A program made the position numbers and the translations under genes. Of a DNA stretch of 64,000 nucleotides, positions 62,377 through 64,000 are shown one piece after another. This DNA is from Pseudomonadales bacterium (lineage in GTDB: Bacteria > Pseudomonadota > Gammaproteobacteria > Pseudomonadales > Azotimanducaceae), in the NCBI GenBank assembly GCA_022822135.1, contig JAJECH010000018.1, forward strand, positions 1-64,000. Reading direction: 5' to 3'. Below the pieces are notes generated by a model, which saw nothing but the letters and a program-made list of their open reading frames with translations, ran no database searches and was not told the origin of the DNA. Within the stretch, counting starts at the first letter, position 1; every line of letters starts with the position of its first letter.

Positions 62377-62733
62377 ATGTTCGACATCTCATTTGCCGAA
62401 CTATTTCTTATTAGTGTGATCGCGCTTCTTATTCTCGGTCCGCAACGCCTTCCCGAGGTGTTACGAACGATCGGACTATGGATGGGACGAATGCGGCGAG
62501 TCTACAACAACGTTCGTCAGGAAATCGACCGTGAAGTCGGTATGGACGATATTCGTCGCCAGCTCCACAACGAGCAAATCACGGCAGAACTTAAACAGGT
62601 AGAAGCTGAAGCGAAGGCACTAAAACGCGATATCTCAAGTAGCGTGTCGGACGCTGCGCGTGAAGGCGAAGCCGAGATTAAAGACAATCCATCGCCCAAA
62701 CCTCCGAGCGATCAGAAACCCGCTAGTGAGTGA
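62377..62733 (+). CDS. tatB: Sec-independent translocase subunit TatB
   Basis: A 118-residue TatB. '[20 protein letters not shown]' then '[13 protein letters not shown]' is the typical start with one transmembrane helix and a Gly-Pro hinge. A long amphipathic region and a charged tail follow. TatB forms the twin-arginine receptor with TatC. Its last codons overlap the tatC GTG by 8 bp. Confidence 0.97.
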   Translation: MFDISFAELFLISVIALLILGPQRLPEVLRTIGLWMGRMRRVYNNVRQEIDREVGMDDIRRQLHNEQITAELKQVEAEAKALKRDISSSVSDAAREGEAEIKDNPSPKPPSDQKPASE

Positions 62734-63520
62734 CCCGCTCTACCCGGACGACAAACCGCCAGATCGAGAAAGCGAACACGATGCGGCGGTGGACAACGAC
62801 GAACAGCCGCTCTTAAGCCACCTCGTCGAGTTGCGGAAGCGCATTTTGCGTGCGCTGCTCGCTGTTGCACTTGCATTCGTTCCGCTGATGTTGTTCGCAA
62901 ACGATGTGTATCACTGGATCGCATCACCGTTGATGGCGCACTTACCCGGTGGTGCGACCATGATCGCCACCGAGGTCGCTTCGCCGTTTCTAACCCCTTT
63001 CAAGATGGCTGCTTATGGCGCTTTGTTTATAGGGATGCCATTCGTACTTCACCAGATCTGGGCATTCGTTGCACCCGGTCTGTATCTCAAAGAAAAGAAA
63101 TTCGCCATACCTTTGCTCGTTTCGAGCGTCGTACTTTTTTATCTTGGAATGGTATTTGCGTATTTCATCGTGTTCCCGCTCGTATTCCAGTTTTTCGCGG
63201 CAACGATCCCAGACGATGTCACGTGGATGACCGATATCAATGCCTACCTTAGCTTCGTCATCAAGATCATCACGGCTTTCGGCATTGTCTTTGAGATACC
63301 GATCGCGACGATGCTTATTGTGTTGGTGGGTTTTAGTACTCCTAAGCGCATCGCGCGGAAGCGACCTTACGTGATCGTCGGGTGTTTTTTTATTGGAATG
63401 ATGTTGACGCCACCGGACATCATTTCTCAAGTGCTTCTAGCAATTCCCGCGTGGATTCTCTTTGAGCTAGGCATCTTGATGTCGAAGCTGGTGTTCAAAC
63501 CTGACGAAGAAGAAGAGTAA
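62726..63520 (+). CDS. tatC: Sec-independent translocase subunit TatC
   Basis: The protein has 264 residues from the GTG at 62726. An upstream ATG would place 22 extra residues inside tatB. '[16 protein letters not shown]' opens the first helix. '[14 protein letters not shown]' and '[16 protein letters not shown]' are conserved, and six transmembrane segments are visible. It recognises twin-arginine signal peptides with TatB. The 3' end overlaps the convergent dtd gene by 26 bp. Confidence 0.97.
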   Translation: MSDPLYPDDKPPDRESEHDAAVDNDEQPLLSHLVELRKRILRALLAVALAFVPLMLFANDVYHWIASPLMAHLPGGATMIATEVASPFLTPFKMAAYGALFIGMPFVLHQIWAFVAPGLYLKEKKFAIPLLVSSVVLFYLGMVFAYFIVFPLVFQFFAATIPDDVTWMTDINAYLSFVIKIITAFGIVFEIPIATMLIVLVGFSTPKRIARKRPYVIVGCFFIGMMLTPPDIISQVLLAIPAWILFELGILMSKLVFKPDEEEE

Positions 63521-63935
63521 CTGGTCCATCGTTCACTAGAGAGACCTGCATATTGGCTCCAAAACGACCAGTCGCTACAAACGGGACGCTCTGTCGCAGT
63601 ACTTCCACATAGTGATCTACGAGAGGTTCCGCATCACTAGGGTCCTCAGCATCTGAAAAACTTGGTCGATTCCCTTTGCTCACGTCCGCGGCGAGCGTAA
63701 ATTGCGACACGACCAAAACCGAACCGTCCGTATCCACGACGGATCGATCCATCGGTTTGCTGTCACTCGGAAAAATCCGTAACGATGCGGTCTTATTTGC
63801 TAGCCGAGTCGCAATTTCGGCGGTATCTCCGCGTTCTACTCCTAGAAACACCAAGACACCAGGACCGATCGTGGCCAATTCAACGTCTTCGACTGAAACA
63901 GAGGCTCTCGCGACTCGTTGAAGCAGCGCTTTCAC
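63495..63935 (-). CDS. dtd: D-aminoacyl-tRNA deacylase
   Basis: A 146-residue DTD. 'MKALLQRVARASVSVEDVEL' starts it, 'SQFTLAADVSKGNRPSF' carries the catalytic SQxT loop, and 'DGPVTLLL' carries the Gly-cis-Pro pair that excludes L-amino acids. It removes D-amino acids (and glycine from tRNA-Ala) to protect translation. The GTG start has AGGAGGG upstream. It overlaps tatC by 26 bp at the 3' end. Confidence 0.96.
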   Translation of the reverse strand: MKALLQRVARASVSVEDVELATIGPGVLVFLGVERGDTAEIATRLANKTASLRIFPSDSKPMDRSVVDTDGSVLVVSQFTLAADVSKGNRPSFSDAEDPSDAEPLVDHYVEVLRQSVPFVATGRFGANMQVSLVNDGPVTLLLRQV

Positions 63936-63958
63936 GCAGCCCTCCTAAAATTCCGCCT

Positions 63959-64000
63959 ATGACGGCTCTCTCCCGACAACCTCGTGCGGTTGCGTTGATT
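63959..64000 (+). CDS. 5' end of an unidentified gene, cut by the window edge
   Basis: An ATG at 63959 opens 14 codons (MTALSRQPRAVALI) to the window end. It is divergent from dtd. There is no clear ribosome-binding site on this strand, as the CCTCC here belongs to dtd. It is too short for a function. Confidence 0.3.
   Translation, partial: MTALSRQPRAVALI

Noticed and set aside
1-64000. CRISPR arrays, insertion sequences, prophage, rRNA or tRNA genes
   Set aside because: No regularly spaced repeats, transposase, integrase, phage structural gene, or RNA gene signature was seen on either strand.

Overview
The window looks like a chromosomal segment of a free-living, aerobic Gammaproteobacterium, probably marine or aquatic. 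The main reason is gene order. The segment has rpmE divergent from priA, a class A penicillin-binding protein gene close to aroK-aroB, a SPOR-domain (FtsN/DamX-like) gene next to hslV-hslU, and ubiE-ubiJ-ubiB followed by tatA-tatB-tatC and dtd. UbiJ and this Tat/ubiquinone arrangement are typical of that class. G+C is roughly one half by eye. GTG and TTG starts are frequent. I see no rRNA, tRNA, CRISPR array, insertion sequence or phage gene.

Layout. 0-7.3 kb: a MerR-type/TPR regulator, a small conserved secreted protein, a sirtuin, a class III CoA-transferase, an epoxide-hydrolase-like enzyme and a sodium:solute symporter. 7.3-10.7 kb: a tight minus-strand operon with two paralogous ferritin-like proteins (one with intact di-iron ligands, one that has lost all of them), two small SCP2-like paralogues and an FmdB-type zinc ribbon. 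This is the best candidate for an undescribed system. 10.9-16.9 kb: a secreted DUF3604 metalloprotein coupled to a HIT protein, an ASPIC/UnbV lipoprotein, an aquaporin-family channel and an exported peroxiredoxin. 16.9-21.7 kb: a Gld-like ABC export system (ATPase, permease fused to GldG, DUF4340 protein). 22.1-23.3 kb: a GC-rich, apparently foreign YcaQ/AlkX-like glycosylase gene, preceded by a structured non-coding element.

23.5-36.8 kb is a catabolic region: SDR, TauD-type dioxygenase, D-threonine-aldolase-like enzyme, a K+ channel inside an operon with an enolase-superfamily enzyme, two acyl-CoA ligases, and a five-gene operon (two MaoC halves, a flavin monooxygenase-like protein, an acetoacetate-decarboxylase-like protein and an ACMSD-type amidohydrolase). 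It suggests CoA-dependent breakdown of an unknown organic acid or ring compound. 36.9-44.8 kb holds central metabolism: malate dehydrogenase, a Nudix hydrolase, and gltB-gltD.

44.8-64 kb is housekeeping: priA, rpmE, an M48 protease, PBP1a, then an accessory ECF sigma / anti-sigma / secretin-like lipoprotein operon where many Gammaproteobacteria carry pilMNOPQ, then aroK-aroB, the SPOR protein, hslVU, a DUF971 protein, ubiE-ubiJ-ubiB, and a Tat operon that begins with a 31-residue TatA-like microprotein. The right edge cuts into a gene divergent from dtd.
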